From an uncultured Pelagibacteraceae bacterium (GTDB lineage Bacteria > Pseudomonadota > Alphaproteobacteria > Pelagibacterales > Pelagibacteraceae), in assembly GCA_902586025.1 (NCBI GenBank), contig CACIFV010000001.1:1-64000 (forward strand): a stretch of DNA of 64,000 nt, in the 5' to 3' direction. Positions 17,210 to 24,879 of this stretch are shown piece after piece. The position numbers and the translations under genes are program-made. The number at the start of each line of letters is the position of its first letter. Within the stretch, counting starts at the first letter, position 1. The notes under the pieces were generated by a model that had not been told where the DNA came from, did no database searches, and saw only the letters and a list, made by a program, of their open reading frames with translations.

Positions 17210-17865
17210 TCTTTTTTTAAGAATAATTTTTTTGCGATATAAACAGCAATTAACATACCAATTAATTCTGCAATTATATAAAAAGGAGTGTTTAAATAAC
17301 TTATACCAGTAAACGACTCTGTGAATGTTCTTGCTATTGTTACAGCAGGATTTGCAAAAGAAGTTGAAGAGGTAAACCAATAACCAGCAGTGATATATAA
17401 ACCTACTGATCCAGCAACAGCTATTTTACCTGATCTCATTGAACCAAAAATTATTAAAATAAGACCCAACGTAGCAACTATTTCAGAAGTAAAAATATAA
17501 ATCCCACTCCTTGACTTTGTTGATAATTCAAAAACCTGATGTTCAAAAAAGAAATTAGCTAATGCTACACCTAGCAAACATCCAAGTATCTGAGCAGAAA
17601 TATAAAAGGGTAGAAGGTTTTTTTTTAACTTTCCTGTAATTGTCATAGCAATACTTACAAATGGATTGAAATGAGCCCCAGATACATCAGCAAATACTGT
17701 TATTAGCACAAACAATCCAGCTCCGGTTGCCAATGTGTTTGCTATTAGCATTACTGCTATATCATTAGTTAGATTTTCTGCCATTAAACCTGATCCAACT
17801 ATGATCATGACCAGAAAGCAACTTCCAATGAACTCTGAAAGAAAATATCTATTTTTATTTTTCAT
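17206..17865 (-). CDS. aqpS: MIP-family aquaporin/aquaglyceroporin, AqpS-like
   Basis: A 219-residue channel with six expected membrane helices and both pore loops. The first loop reads GAHFNPFVSIAM, so the usual NPA is NPF, and the second is SFANPAVTIARTF with a normal NPA. It overlaps arsC by 11 nt. In Sinorhizobium an aquaglyceroporin, AqpS, sits with ArsC and lets arsenite leave the cell; the same pairing suggests that role here. A water- or glycerol-specific function cannot be excluded. Confidence 0.85.
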   Translation of the reverse strand: MKNKNRYFLSEFIGSCFLVMIIVGSGLMAENLTNDIAVMLIANTLATGAGLFVLITVFADVSGAHFNPFVSIAMTITGKLKKNLLPFYISAQILGCLLGVALANFFFEHQVFELSTKSRSGIYIFTSEIVATLGLILIIFGSMRSGKIAVAGSVGLYITAGYWFTSSTSFANPAVTIARTFTESFTGISYLNTPFYIIAELIGMLIAVYIAKKLFLKKD

Positions 17866-18286
17866 CTATCCAATCTTTAATTTTATTACTTATAATATTG
17901 AAAGTTTTTCTAATGATTATTTGCTTTTCTTCGTCATTTGCATTTTGAAGTTTAGCTACCGGATCTTCTATATCCCAATGTATAATTTGGTTTTTATCAG
18001 GCCAAATAGGACATACCTCATTATTTGCGTTGTTGCATACTGTTATTACATGATCCAATTTTAATTCTTTATTGATAAATTCTTCAAAGTTTTTAGAACT
18101 ATAATTAGTTAGATCATAACTTTTATTTTTTTCTAAAAAACTTTTAACATCTTCATTGATTTTTCCAGATGGATTACTACCAGCACTAAAAGCATTAAAT
18201 TTATTTGAGTATTCGTTATTAATAATACTCTCAGCGATAATGCTTCTCGCTGAATTTCCTGTGCATACAAATAAAATATTTTTCAT
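17855..18286 (-). CDS. arsC: Arsenate reductase ArsC (low-molecular-weight phosphatase type)
   Basis: A 143-residue protein with the P-loop VCTGNSARS (Cys8, Arg14) of the LMW tyrosine phosphatase fold. The downstream pair Cys84 and Cys92 in VCNNANNEVCP is the redox-cysteine arrangement of thioredoxin-coupled arsenate reductases, and HWDIEDPV carries the catalytic Asp. It reduces arsenate to arsenite, which the adjacent channel can release. It overlaps the upstream small membrane gene by one base and the aquaporin by 11 nt. Confidence 0.93.
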   Translation of the reverse strand: MKNILFVCTGNSARSIIAESIINNEYSNKFNAFSAGSNPSGKINEDVKSFLEKNKSYDLTNYSSKNFEEFINKELKLDHVITVCNNANNEVCPIWPDKNQIIHWDIEDPVAKLQNANDEEKQIIIRKTFNIISNKIKDWIDEK

Positions 18287-18507
18287 TAAAAAATAATTTT
18301 ATAAATACCAATTACAAATAATGGAATTTGTAATCCAAAATTAGTTAATATGGCCTTATCTTTTAATAAAAAACCCGATATTGTCCATCCAACTACACCA
18401 AGACCATGAAAATATATATTAATTGGATATATATTTAAATTTGTAAGCAATATTCCTGTTAAGACTAAAAACGTGCTTATCCATTTGAGATATTTTTTTA
18501 AAAACAT
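18286..18507 (-). CDS. Small membrane protein, first gene of the ars operon
   Basis: A 73-residue protein with two or three short hydrophobic helices (~10-28, 33-48, 54-72) and the motif HGLGVVGWTISGFLLKDKA. Similar short unknown-function proteins occur in marine bacteria, but I cannot name a proven role. An AAAGGAG site lies just before the ATG. Its stop overlaps the arsC start, so the two are translated together, which suggests a function in arsenate or phosphate stress. Confidence 0.65.
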   Translation of the reverse strand: MFLKKYLKWISTFLVLTGILLTNLNIYPINIYFHGLGVVGWTISGFLLKDKAILTNFGLQIPLFVIGIYKIIF

Positions 18508-18528
18508 AAAACTCCTTTCTCTATACTT

Positions 18529-18546
18529 ATGACAGTTATGTTAAAG
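18529..18546 (-). promoter_or_regulatory. Pho-box-like repeat upstream of the arsenate operon
   Basis: On the minus strand it reads CTTTAAC-ATAA-CTGTCAT: the second half is a perfect classical Pho half-site and the first matches 4 of 7. The 7-4-7 spacing is exact. A TATAGA hexamer follows only 3 nt later, which is close for a PhoB-activated promoter. It lies 21 nt from the start codon of the small membrane gene. Confidence 0.5.
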
Positions 18547-18565
18547 ATTTATTAAAATTATTATT

Positions 18566-18904
18566 TTATATTAAATTGATTATGTATCTATGGATAAAAT
18601 ATCCTCCGATTAACAATATTAAACCTGCAATATAAATTATGAAAAAATTCATATTCAATGATTTTGCAAAAAAGAAGGGTACAAAAAATAAATAACTTGC
18701 TGGTACTGCAATAAATATACTTTTTGTAAACATTACAGTTTTTTCTGTATCATTATGCTCATAATAGGAAAACAATATCGCTATTAGTGATACCAACGGT
18801 AATGCAATAATAAATCCAGCGAGCTTAGGATTTTGACCTGCTAACCAACTTGAAAAAGCAACAATTAAACCTGCTGCTACAACTTTAAAAATAAAAAATA
18901 ACAT
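18566..18904 (-). CDS. Small four-helix membrane protein (possibly DUF3147-like)
   Basis: A 112-residue integral membrane protein with four predicted helices and little soluble sequence. The pattern AFSSWLAGQNPKLAGFIIAL resembles the DUF3147 group of unknown function; this match is from memory and not certain. It is 6 nt downstream of the peroxiredoxin gene, at the end of the znuC-znuB-zur run, so it may be a late gene of the zinc-responsive operon. Confidence 0.65.
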   Translation of the reverse strand: MLFFIFKVVAAGLIVAFSSWLAGQNPKLAGFIIALPLVSLIAILFSYYEHNDTEKTVMFTKSIFIAVPASYLFFVPFFFAKSLNMNFFIIYIAGLILLIGGYFIHRYIINLI

Positions 18905-18910
18905 CTATTT

Positions 18911-19450
18911 TTAGGTTGTTGCAAATTCTTTAATTTTTTCAAAACTGAAGTGATCGGCTATATCTTTCTTGGCGTAGTATACCTCATCAACTGTGCCTTG
19001 TTCGTTTATTAAAACATCTGTAACAGCTATATCAAAATGACCTTTAATTTTTAAAGGAATATATCCCTTTAACATTGCAGGTATTATTTTATGAGACTTA
19101 AATAACATTGCAGATAATGTTTTCATCATTGATCTTTCAATTTCATATTTTTGAAAATATTTAAAATCTTCATCAGCTAATACAGTAAAAGGTAAATTTT
19201 TATGTTTTTTCATGTAAGACTTTAAATTATCAACTGGTGAATGAAATATTGCTACATGTGTAAAATTACTTCCCAGCTCGTTAAATCTTTTATTAATTTC
19301 GTTTAATCTAAGATTGCAAAAACTACATCCAGCTATTCTATAAAAAGTTAAAAGAACTTTTTTTCCGTGTGTTTCTGACAAATTAAATATAGACCCGTCA
19401 TCTCTTGGAAGTGTAATTTCCTCTAATTTATCTCCTTTAGAAATCTTCAT
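18911..19450 (-). CDS. Peroxiredoxin-like (AhpC/TSA) thioredoxin-fold protein
   Basis: A 179-residue thioredoxin-fold protein. FYRIAGCSFCNLRLNEI places a CxxC pair at Cys42/Cys45 where AhpC/TSA peroxiredoxins have their peroxidatic Cys; the ITLPRDDGSIFNLSE start and VLINEQGTVDEVYYAK end are typical. It is probably a peroxidase or thiol oxidoreductase. The start overlaps the zur stop by 4 nt, so the two are coupled; oxidative-stress genes are often kept near metal regulators. Confidence 0.75.
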   Translation of the reverse strand: MKISKGDKLEEITLPRDDGSIFNLSETHGKKVLLTFYRIAGCSFCNLRLNEINKRFNELGSNFTHVAIFHSPVDNLKSYMKKHKNLPFTVLADEDFKYFQKYEIERSMMKTLSAMLFKSHKIIPAMLKGYIPLKIKGHFDIAVTDVLINEQGTVDEVYYAKKDIADHFSFEKIKEFATT

Positions 19451-19842
19451 TTAATAGAGCATTTTTTACAAAGCCCAAAAAATTCAAGGTTATATTTATT
19501 AAATTTCATTCCTGTTTTTTCTTGAAAAGTTTTCAAATATTTTGATAATTTGTGATCACTTATTTCACTTACTTCCTCACAACTTTCACATATAGAAAAT
19601 GCTGTAGCCTTCGATATTTGGCAATTAGAATTTTTGCATGCAACAAAAGCATTTTTACTTTCAATTTTATGAATTTTACCAATTTCAACTAATTTATCCA
19701 GCGCTCTATACACTTGAAGTGGGGCTTTAATACCTTTTTTTTGGACGTTATGAAGAATTGAATAAGCTTTAATCGGTTCATTTACTTTTTCTATATAATC
19801 GAGAATAATTTTTTGGTTTTTTGAAAGTGTTTCTTTCTGCAT
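19447..19842 (-). CDS. zur: Zinc-responsive repressor Zur (Fur family)
   Basis: A 131-residue Fur-family regulator. The N-terminal winged helix contains LQVYRALDKLVEIGKIHKIES. The dimerisation domain has the structural zinc site Cys85-x2-Cys88 and Cys125-x2-Cys128. Two further Cys (69, 74) occur where Fur has His-rich ligands. Placement between znuB and a peroxiredoxin gene in a zinc-uptake operon identifies it as Zur rather than Fur or PerR. It should bind the palindrome between znuC and znuA, so the operon is self-regulated. Confidence 0.88.
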   Translation of the reverse strand: MQKETLSKNQKIILDYIEKVNEPIKAYSILHNVQKKGIKAPLQVYRALDKLVEIGKIHKIESKNAFVACKNSNCQISKATAFSICESCEEVSEISDHKLSKYLKTFQEKTGMKFNKYNLEFFGLCKKCSIK

Positions 19843-19865
19843 TATTTTATTTTATCAATTTAGTG

Positions 19866-20669
19866 TTAATTTTTCAATTGAATGGTCTGTTTTATTTTAA
19901 ATAAAGAAATTATAAATAAGAACAAAGCCGCTGCAATTATCGATGGACCTGAAGGTGTATTAAATTCTAATGATGAAAATAGACCTATAAAAACTGATAA
20001 CAATCCTCCAATTATTGAAAAAACAACCATTTTTTTTGGATTATCAGAAAGATTTCTAGCCATAGCTGTTGGAATTATCAACATCCCTGTAATCAATAAA
20101 ACTCCAACTAGTTTTATAGAAATAGCTATTAGTGCAGCTAATAGGACTGTAAAGATTGCTTTAGCTTTATCAGGATTTAGTCCTTCAGCTTCAGCTAGCT
20201 CATAATTTACTGTTGAAGCAAATAATGGTTTCCAAATCAATTTTAAAACTATTAATATTAAAGCACCACCAAACCAAATTATAAATAAGTCCTTTTTATT
20301 AACTGCTAAAATATCTCCAAACAATAATCCCATTATATCAAATCTAATAAAGGTTAAAAATCCAATCACAACTAATCCAACTGCTAACGACGAGTGAGCT
20401 AACAGACCAAGTAAAGCATCGCTTGGAAGATTTGTTTTTCTTTGTAATTGTATTAAAATTAAAGCGATAGCAGACGAAATGAAAAATATTGAAACAGCAA
20501 TATTAAAATCCAATGAGTAAGCAATAGTAACACCTAACAAAGCTGAATGCGCAAGTGTATCTCCAAAATAAGATAACCTTCTCCAAACTACAAAACAACC
20601 AAGTGGGCCAGTAACAAATGCTATACCTATACCTGCAAATATTGCTCTTATAAAAAAATCATCAAACAT
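19866..20669 (-). CDS. znuB: Zinc ABC transporter permease ZnuB
   Basis: A 267-residue metal-type ABC permease with about eight helices. Family motifs are GPLGCFVVWRRLSYFGDTLAHS (split here as GPLGCFVVWRR and FGDTLAHSALLG) near the N-terminus and LLITGMLIIPTAMARNLSD near 190-210. It is one nucleotide downstream of znuC. It forms the channel that moves zinc delivered by ZnuA, powered by ZnuC. Confidence 0.93.
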   Translation of the reverse strand: MFDDFFIRAIFAGIGIAFVTGPLGCFVVWRRLSYFGDTLAHSALLGVTIAYSLDFNIAVSIFFISSAIALILIQLQRKTNLPSDALLGLLAHSSLAVGLVVIGFLTFIRFDIMGLLFGDILAVNKKDLFIIWFGGALILIVLKLIWKPLFASTVNYELAEAEGLNPDKAKAIFTVLLAALIAISIKLVGVLLITGMLIIPTAMARNLSDNPKKMVVFSIIGGLLSVFIGLFSSLEFNTPSGPSIIAAALFLFIISLFKIKQTIQLKN

Positions 20670-20670
20670 T

Positions 20671-21417
20671 TTAATTTTTTTTTATTTCTCCGTCACTTGA
20701 ATGTACATGATCGTGTTTATGTTCATAAATTGAGAGTGTTTGTGAAGCTTGCTCTCCAAACAAAGCTTTATATTCTTTATTTTTAGCAACATCCAATGGT
20801 GATCCTGAACAACATACATGTCCATTTAAACAAACAACATGATCTGTTGCACTCATTACAGTGTGTAAGTCATGAGATATTAATAAAATACCACAATTTA
20901 AATTTTCTGAAATTTTTTTGATCAATTCATACAAAGCTATCTCACCCGTAAAATCAACTCCTTGTACAGGTTCATCAAGTACTAATAATTCAGGTTTCTT
21001 TGAAATAGCTCTAGCTAATAAAACTCTTTGAAATTCACCACCTGACAAATTTCCTAAATTTTTATTCTTAAGATGATCTACCCCAGTTAATGTTAATGCT
21101 TCATCTATCAATTTGTCATTTAAATCATCTGTTAATAACATAAAATCTTTCACTCTTAGAGGAAGAGTCCAATCAATAGAAATTTTCTGTGGGACATATC
21201 CAATTTTATCTGTGAGTTTTTGTACTTCACCTTCAATATTTTTATGTAAGCCTAGTGCAATTTTAGCGGTAGTGCTTTTACCAGATCCATTTGGTCCTAT
21301 TAACGTAATAATCTTGCCTTTTTCAACCACAAGTGAAACACCTTTGACAAGCCATTTGTCATTTCGCTTTAGCCCAACATCTTTCAATTTTACTAAAATA
21401 TTATTTTCTATTCTCAT
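20671..21417 (-). CDS. znuC: Zinc ABC transporter ATPase ZnuC
   Basis: A 248-residue ABC ATPase: Walker A GPNGSGKST (~42-50), signature LSGGEFQRVLLARA, Walker B LLVLDEPVQGVD, and the H-loop LISHDLHTV. The C-terminal tail EHKHDHVHSSDGE is His-rich and may sense or bind zinc. It is the first gene of the minus-strand zinc operon. The Zur-like palindrome is 39 nt upstream. Confidence 0.94.
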   Translation of the reverse strand: MRIENNILVKLKDVGLKRNDKWLVKGVSLVVEKGKIITLIGPNGSGKSTTAKIALGLHKNIEGEVQKLTDKIGYVPQKISIDWTLPLRVKDFMLLTDDLNDKLIDEALTLTGVDHLKNKNLGNLSGGEFQRVLLARAISKKPELLVLDEPVQGVDFTGEIALYELIKKISENLNCGILLISHDLHTVMSATDHVVCLNGHVCCSGSPLDVAKNKEYKALFGEQASQTLSIYEHKHDHVHSSDGEIKKN

Positions 21418-21455
21418 TTATTTACTTGACTAAAATAAGTTTAATTATTATTTAA

Positions 21456-21470
21456 TGTTATATTATAACA
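21456..21470. promoter_or_regulatory. Zur operator between znuC and znuA
   Basis: A perfect 15-bp inverted repeat TGTTATA-T-TATAACA, extended by AA before and AT after. This half-site is the one seen in alphaproteobacterial Zur boxes. It lies 39 nt from the znuC start and 21 nt from the znuA start, so one operator can repress both divergent transcripts. Confidence 0.8.
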
Positions 21471-21490
21471 ATTAACAAAAACCAATTATT

Positions 21491-22585
21491 ATGAAAAATT
21501 TAAAAAAAACATCTATAACACTTACTATAATATCATTTTTAACTTTATTTACACCAGCAAATGCTGACATTAAAGTTGTTACATCGATTAAACCAATACA
21601 CTCTTTAGCTAGCTATTTAATGGATGGTGTTGCTAAACCTGATTTAATAGTTGATGGATATGCTTCTCCACATGGCTTTCCAATGAAACCTTCACATGCA
21701 AAAATGTTACAAAATGCAGATATTGTATTTTGGGTAGGTGAAGACTTAGAAAATTTTTTAGAAAAACCTTTAGACTCAATTGCTGCAAAAGCAGAAAAAA
21801 TTGAGCTTATGGAAATAAAAGGTTTAGTTAAATTAAAATTTAGAGAAAGAAATATTTTTGATGATCATGACGATCATGGACACAAGAAAAAAGATGATCA
21901 TGATGACCACGACCATGACGACCATGCAAAAAAAGAAGATGGGCATAAAGAGGATGATCATGACGATCATGGACACAAGAAAAAAGATGATCATGATGAC
22001 CACGACCATGACGATCATGCAAAGAAAAAGGATGGACATGATGATCACGACGATCATGATGGACATGAAGGTCATCACCATGGTGAATTTGACCCGCACA
22101 TTTGGTTAGATCCAATTAATGCAAAAGTTATTTTATTTGAAATGTCTGAGCACTTAATTGAAAATGATCCATCCAATGAGTCAGCTTACAGAGCTAATTT
22201 AAGTAAGGCTTACAAAGATATTGATAAATTAATAAGTGATGTAACAGCTGAGCTTAACGAAAGTACAGCCTCTATTGTTTTTCATGATGCTTACCAATAT
22301 TTTGAAGAAAGATTTAAAGTTAATATATTAGGCGCTTTTACTGTAAATACAGATGTATTACCTGGAGCAGAACAATTAGCTGAAATAAGAGAGGTAATTG
22401 AACATGATAAAGTTGCTTGTGTGTTTTCAGAACCTCAATTTAATCCTAATATCATTAAAGCTGTTGCAAAAGATATGAATATTAAAACTGGTGTTGTTGA
22501 TCCATTAGGTGCAACATTAACTCCCGGAAAAGGTTTATATTTTGATTTAATAAAAAATATGTCAAAATCCTTTAAAGGGTGTTAA
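21491..22585 (+). CDS. znuA: Zinc ABC transporter substrate-binding protein ZnuA
   Basis: A 364-residue periplasmic zinc-binding protein with a signal peptide (~1-26, ending NADI). Zinc ligands are expected at the His of YASPHGFPMKPS, FDPHIWLDP, IVFHDAYQYF and the acidic EPQFNP region. Between the first two, residues ~124-197 form a very long His/Asp/Lys loop that ZnuA proteins use to gather zinc. The loop is unusually long because a 93-bp unit is duplicated. The protein starts 21 nt after the Zur-like operator and is followed 8 nt later by the CobW-family gene. Confidence 0.95.
   Translation: MKNLKKTSITLTIISFLTLFTPANADIKVVTSIKPIHSLASYLMDGVAKPDLIVDGYASPHGFPMKPSHAKMLQNADIVFWVGEDLENFLEKPLDSIAAKAEKIELMEIKGLVKLKFRERNIFDDHDDHGHKKKDDHDDHDHDDHAKKEDGHKEDDHDDHGHKKKDDHDDHDHDDHAKKKDGHDDHDDHDGHEGHHHGEFDPHIWLDPINAKVILFEMSEHLIENDPSNESAYRANLSKAYKDIDKLISDVTAELNESTASIVFHDAYQYFEERFKVNILGAFTVNTDVLPGAEQLAEIREVIEHDKVACVFSEPQFNPNIIKAVAKDMNIKTGVVDPLGATLTPGKGLYFDLIKNMSKSFKGC
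21860..22045 (+). repeat. 93-bp tandem duplication inside znuA
   Basis: Unit one is 21860-21952 and unit two 21953-22045, each 31 codons. The first 22 residues of the two units are identical (DDHDDHGHKKK then DDHDDHDHDDH) and only the last third differs by a few residues. DNA identity is very high, so the duplication is recent or kept uniform by recombination. It is a coding metal-binding loop, not a CRISPR or intergenic repeat. Confidence 0.9.
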
Positions 22586-22593
22586 TTTAATTA

Positions 22594-23568
22594 ATGGGAG
22601 AAACTAACAAACAAGTTCCAGTTACTGTTTTAACTGGCTTTTTAGGCGCTGGAAAAACTACTCTTTTAAATAGAATATTAACTGAGCAGCATGGAAAAAA
22701 ATATGCTGTGATAGTTAATGAGTTTGGTGAGCAGGGCATTGATAACGATTTAGTTGTCGATGCTGATGAAGAAGTATTTGAGATGAACAACGGTTGCATA
22801 TGTTGCACTGTAAGAGGTGATCTAATCCGTATTCTAAGTGGCCTCATGAAGCGTGCAGATAAACTTGATGCAATCATAGTAGAAACTACTGGATTAGCTG
22901 ATCCAGCTCCTGTTGCACAAACATTTTTTGTTGATCAAGATGTTGCGGATCGTACAAAATTAGATGCAATTGTTACTGTTGCTGATGCTGTTCACTTGAG
23001 TACACAATTATCAGATCATCATGAAGCAGAAGAACAAATTGCATTTGCTGATGTTGTATTATTAAACAAAATAGATCTTGTTGATGAAAGTGGATTAGAA
23101 GTTGTTAAAGAGAGAATAAAAAAAATTAATCCATTTGCAAAAATTATTCATACCACTAAATGTGGAGTATCTTTAAGTGAGATTTTAAATCTTGATGCTT
23201 TTAATTTAAAACGTATTTTAGATACTGAGCCTGATTTTTTAACATCAGATCACGATCATGAACATGATGATGATGTAACTAGCTTATCATTTGTTTCAGA
23301 TACTCCTTTAGATATGGAAAAGTTTCAGGATTGGTTTAGCAAGCTTTTACAAACAAAGGGACAAGATATATTAAGAACCAAAGGGATTCTCGATTTTACT
23401 GGAGAAAATGATAGATATGTTTTTCAAGGTGTGCATATGCTTATGGATGCCTCGCCGATGGGTAAATGGCCAGAAGGCAAAGAACGAAGCTCTCGACTAG
23501 TTTTTATTGGTCGAAATCTTGAGAGTATGAATTTGAAAGAAGGATTTGAAAATTGCAAATCGGCATGA
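22594..23568 (+). CDS. CobW/COG0523 G3E-family zinc metallochaperone GTPase
   Basis: A 324-residue G3E GTPase. Walker A is GFLGAGKT at 15-22, the metal-binding CICC at 68-71 sits in NNGCICCTVRGDL, Walker B is in VETTGLADPAP, and the guanine motif is NKID. A small His-rich stretch SDHDHEHDD lies near residue 225, before the C-terminal CobW domain. Being within a Zur-controlled unit behind znuA, it is probably a ZigA/ZNG1-type zinc chaperone that feeds key zinc enzymes in deficiency, not a cobalamin protein. Its last 4 nt overlap the WD40 gene. Confidence 0.88.
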   Translation: MGETNKQVPVTVLTGFLGAGKTTLLNRILTEQHGKKYAVIVNEFGEQGIDNDLVVDADEEVFEMNNGCICCTVRGDLIRILSGLMKRADKLDAIIVETTGLADPAPVAQTFFVDQDVADRTKLDAIVTVADAVHLSTQLSDHHEAEEQIAFADVVLLNKIDLVDESGLEVVKERIKKINPFAKIIHTTKCGVSLSEILNLDAFNLKRILDTEPDFLTSDHDHEHDDDVTSLSFVSDTPLDMEKFQDWFSKLLQTKGQDILRTKGILDFTGENDRYVFQGVHMLMDASPMGKWPEGKERSSRLVFIGRNLESMNLKEGFENCKSA

Positions 23569-24608
23569 AAGCTGATTCAAATAAGTTTCCAGAGTTAAAT
23601 AAAACCAAATTTGAAAATAGAGGAAAGGAGTTTAAGCTTAGAATTCCTGTTACTAATGCAATTACGATTGGGAATTCTGTAGCTGTTGGATTTGGAGATG
23701 GAACCGTAAGAATATTTCGTTCAGGACAAATTTCAGAGGTAATAAAAGCACATAGTGGTGTTGTTCTTAGTATTTCTAAAGATGGTGAAGATATTTTAAC
23801 TGGTGGCGATGATGGTAGATTTTTAAAAATTTCACTTGATGGAGAAATAAAAGAAATTGCAAACTTTGGTTCTCGATGGGTAGATCATGTTACTGCATAT
23901 AATGGTAGTTTGGTATGTACATCTGGTAATATTGTTTATCTATGGATGCCAAATAAAAAAGAACCAAAATTATTAGAACACGAGAGTACCATTGGTGGTG
24001 TAGCATTTGATTCAAAAGGAAGAAGACTAGCAGTGTCTCGTTATGGTGGAGTTACTCTTTGGAAAAAAGATTATAGTAATAAGTGGAGCTCATCCAATTT
24101 AATTTGGAAAGGCTCGCACAATAAAGTCATTTTTAGCACTGATGATCGATTTTTGGTTACATCTATGCAAGAAAACCAACTTCATTTTTGGCGCTTAAAA
24201 GATAAAACAGATTCTTTCATGTCTGGCTATGGAGCAAAAGTCAAAAGTTTTGCTTTTGTTTATGACTCAAAATTTTTAGTAACATCCGGTTCAAATGATG
24301 CAATTTGTTGGCCGTTTGATGGAAATGGACCAGAAGGTCGTAAACCAATTTGCCTTCCTTATGTTGGGAATAAACTTGTAACCTTTGTTGAGCCATTCCC
24401 AAATGAAAATGCTATTTTTACTGGATTAAGTGATGGTTCGGTTTTTTTATCAGAAATTGAAAAATCAACTAATACAATCATCATTCGTAGTTTTACTCAG
24501 TCAGAGGTAACAGCAATTGCAGTGACCGAAGATTGTTCAAGTATATTAATCGGTGATATCGGAGGAAATATTTTGTGGACATCTATATGGGATGAAGAGG
24601 AAAAATAA
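23565..24608 (+). CDS. WD40-repeat protein of the zinc locus
   Basis: A 347-residue beta-propeller-like protein with roughly seven WD40-type blades, for example VAVGFGDGTVRIF, DILTGGDDGRFLKI, VVGG/RLAVSRYGGVTLW, FLVTSMQENQLHFW and ILIGDIGGNILW. No signal peptide, so cytoplasmic. The start is ATG 23565, overlapping the cobW stop (ATGA); a TTG four codons upstream is less likely. WD40 proteins are scaffolds. Coupling to the CobW GTPase suggests the two proteins interact or act together in zinc delivery; I know of no proven function for bacterial proteins in this position. Confidence 0.82.
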   Translation: MKADSNKFPELNKTKFENRGKEFKLRIPVTNAITIGNSVAVGFGDGTVRIFRSGQISEVIKAHSGVVLSISKDGEDILTGGDDGRFLKISLDGEIKEIANFGSRWVDHVTAYNGSLVCTSGNIVYLWMPNKKEPKLLEHESTIGGVAFDSKGRRLAVSRYGGVTLWKKDYSNKWSSSNLIWKGSHNKVIFSTDDRFLVTSMQENQLHFWRLKDKTDSFMSGYGAKVKSFAFVYDSKFLVTSGSNDAICWPFDGNGPEGRKPICLPYVGNKLVTFVEPFPNENAIFTGLSDGSVFLSEIEKSTNTIIIRSFTQSEVTAIAVTEDCSSILIGDIGGNILWTSIWDEEEK

Positions 24609-24610
24609 AT

Positions 24611-24874
24611 ATGTTCAATAAAAAAAAACCAAATGTAGAAAAAATAAGAAATTTAAAAAAAATATTTTTAAAAGAAAAAGATATTCCCGAAACATCAATT
24701 TTAAGCATTGCAGAATTAAGCTGCCATGAACCTAATTGTCCTCCTATTGAGACAATCATAACTGAAAGAAAAATCGATGGAAAAATAAGAAATTGGCGTA
24801 TTGGAAAACCAATTAATGATATTTTAGAAATAGATATTGTTCAATTGAGTAACTCTCTTAACCACTCTCATTAA
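24611..24874 (+). CDS. Small CHEPNCPP-motif protein, function unknown
   Basis: An 87-residue protein, last of the znuA-cobW-WD40 unit, 2 nt after the WD40 gene. The N-terminal third is basic. The core ELSCHEPNCPPIETII holds Cys38, His39 and Cys43, which could bind metal, and the chain ends NHSH. I recognise the motif as conserved in short proteins of unknown function, but cannot name a family. Its context suggests a zinc-deficiency role. Confidence 0.65.
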   Translation: MFNKKKPNVEKIRNLKKIFLKEKDIPETSILSIAELSCHEPNCPPIETIITERKIDGKIRNWRIGKPINDILEIDIVQLSNSLNHSH

Positions 24875-24879
24875 AATAC

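Noticed and set aside
17210-17380. N-terminal extension of the Nudix protein
   Set aside because: It lies wholly inside the aquaporin gene in another frame, is rich in Cys, Trp and Tyr, and lacks Nudix-like sequence; TTG 17209 fits better.
21860-22080. Direct repeats resembling a CRISPR array
   Set aside because: There are only two units with no unique spacers, and they are in frame within the znuA coding sequence.
21833-22115. Open frames on both strands inside znuA, rich in His or Met
   Set aside because: They are shadows of the His/Asp repeat in znuA, produced by the repetitive GATCATGAC-like codons.
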